A stretch of DNA of 48,796 bases, taken from the NCBI GenBank assembly GCA_030706735.1, contig JAUZNZ010000034.1, positions 1 to 48,796 on the forward strand. The letters run 5' to 3'. Origin of the DNA: Bacteroidota bacterium (GTDB lineage Bacteria > Bacteroidota > Bacteroidia > Chitinophagales > Chitinophagaceae). The stretch's first letter is position 1; each line of letters begins with the position of its first letter. The position numbers were made by a program, and so were the translations under genes. Below the pieces are notes generated by a model. That model did no database searches. It saw only the letters and a program-made list of their open reading frames with translations, and was not told the origin of the DNA. Positions 47,988-48,796 of this stretch are shown piece after piece.

Positions 47988-48796
47988 ATGAAAATGCCGA
48001 GGTATACGCCTGTGTGGAATTGGCGCAAAACTGTAAATGAAAGAAAGCTGTATCCGATACATATTCGCATTTCGCTGACCGGTGATACCAAATATTACCC
48101 CGTCGAAGTGCCGCAGAAGGTGAAGGAGGATGAATGGACAGGCAAACCCGGCGCGTGGGTGAAGAATACCCACCCCTTTTGCTTCGAGATCAACGGACGG
48201 ATCAAGGAAATAATGGACATCCTGGACGGGTTGGTGAAGCGATATTATACAGCCAAGAAAAGCTTGTCGTTCCCGATCATCATGAAGGAGCTGAATAAGA
48301 ATGACAACTCCAATTTGTTCAACGCCTATTTCGCTGAGTTTATCAGGGATCCTCCGGAAACCTATGATCCGGAGACGCTAAAAAGGTACCGGGCATGCCT
48401 GCAGCATCTTAACCGGTTCAATGATTCCATCACGTTCAACGACCTCTGCGATGAGTTGTTCCAGAAGTTCAAGAAGTATTGCGAGACGGAGGCACGCCTG
48501 GTCGGGTCGACGATCAACGGGTATTTTAACGCGCTGAAGAAGGTAACTTATTGGGCGCGGAAGGATAATCATATTACCAAGGAGCACCAGGAAACGATCT
48601 TCGAGGACGTCAAGATCAAGATCAACAAGCCCAAAAAGGATCACCTCGAGGTCGGGGAGATCGTGCAGTGGAAGAATTTCAAGTTCCCCGAAAAGCATGC
48701 GTCCCTGGAACGGGACCGGGATATCTTCCTATTCCAGATCTACACGGGCTTTTATTACAGCGATGTCAAAGAGCTATTGAAGTCGGAGTTGCACAA
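47988..48796 (+). CDS. Tyrosine recombinase/integrase, 5' part (runs off window)
   Basis: The first 269 codons of a phage-type integrase of the kind carried by Bacteroidota integrative elements. The N-terminal arm-binding part shows PRYTPVWNWRKTVNE and LYPIHIRISLTGDTKYYPVEV. The SAM-like core-binding domain follows (LFNAYFAEFIRD, ETLKRYRACLQHLNRF, STINGYFNALKKVTYWARK). The catalytic domain starts near residue 225. At the usual first Arg position (TGLRxSD) the residues are TGFYYSD, with Tyr 256 in place of Arg, a substitution also seen in IntDOT-like relatives. The remaining catalytic residues are outside the window. Confidence 0.88.
   Translation, partial: MKMPRYTPVWNWRKTVNERKLYPIHIRISLTGDTKYYPVEVPQKVKEDEWTGKPGAWVKNTHPFCFEINGRIKEIMDILDGLVKRYYTAKKSLSFPIIMKELNKNDNSNLFNAYFAEFIRDPPETYDPETLKRYRACLQHLNRFNDSITFNDLCDELFQKFKKYCETEARLVGSTINGYFNALKKVTYWARKDNHITKEHQETIFEDVKIKINKPKKDHLEVGEIVQWKNFKFPEKHASLERDRDIFLFQIYTGFYYSDVKELLKSELH

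Overview
The window looks like a chromosomal segment of a Bacteroidota bacterium, most likely Chitinophagales/Chitinophagaceae. Three things support this: the partial 16S rRNA at the left edge; stable-RNA promoters of the Bacteroidota type (TTTG, 19-20 bp, TAnnTTTG); and family content such as DUF4476, a LytS/LytTR pair, and a paired TPM/LemA cluster. Species cannot be named from this. No CRISPR array, insertion sequence or prophage body is visible, but a tRNA-associated integrative element appears to begin at the right edge.

Region by region. 1-1014: the 5' 400 nt of a 16S rRNA gene (minus strand) and its leader, with three tandem promoters, each followed by a boxA-like motif. 1015-7618: truA with a DUF4476 protein, a large M1 aminopeptidase (plus), and a lemA-TPM-TPM cluster. 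7703-11184: a PmoA-like secreted protein diverging from a Tat-exported Gfo/Idh/MocA oxidoreductase and a quinone-oxidoreductase-like dehydrogenase. 11204-13513: the glycolytic pair gapA-pgk. 13764: tRNA-Glu. 13940-18060: a patch that looks AT-richer by eye, with a TolB-like propeller, an alpha/beta hydrolase, a Crp/Fnr regulator and a MarR regulator. 18140-19896: two overlapping short-chain dehydrogenases, the second lacking the catalytic Tyr. 20166-23760: triple-rhodanese protein, half-size TauE/SafE transporter, LytS-type kinase and LytTR regulator. 23802-27280: a DHFR-family reductase, an NAD(P)-dependent oxidoreductase and a cytoplasmic GH13 amylase.

27230-35927 is the most coherent system. 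A minus-strand operon encodes a periplasmic-type molybdenum hydroxylase (2Fe-2S, FAD and Mo subunits, as in PaoABC) with an XdhC-type maturation factor. It diverges from a plus-strand operon of fdhD, a YdeP/FdhF-like molybdopterin oxidoreductase and a GNAT acetyltransferase. Two molybdenum-enzyme classes, each with its own cofactor-sulfuration or insertion factor, thus share one intergenic region of about 97 bp.

36031-47607: a small basic protein, an APC permease, a secreted protein of unknown function next to a second M1 peptidase, an AI-2E-family permease, an RNase-like metallo-beta-lactamase, and the operon atpG-scpB-lysA-DUF4442, which diverges from surE and a small membrane protein. 47752-48796: tRNA-Gln, its terminator, a 12-bp direct repeat overlapping a promoter, and the start of a tyrosine recombinase that runs off the window. 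Several housekeeping proteins carry unusual low-complexity insertions or extensions (PGK, SurE, ScpB).
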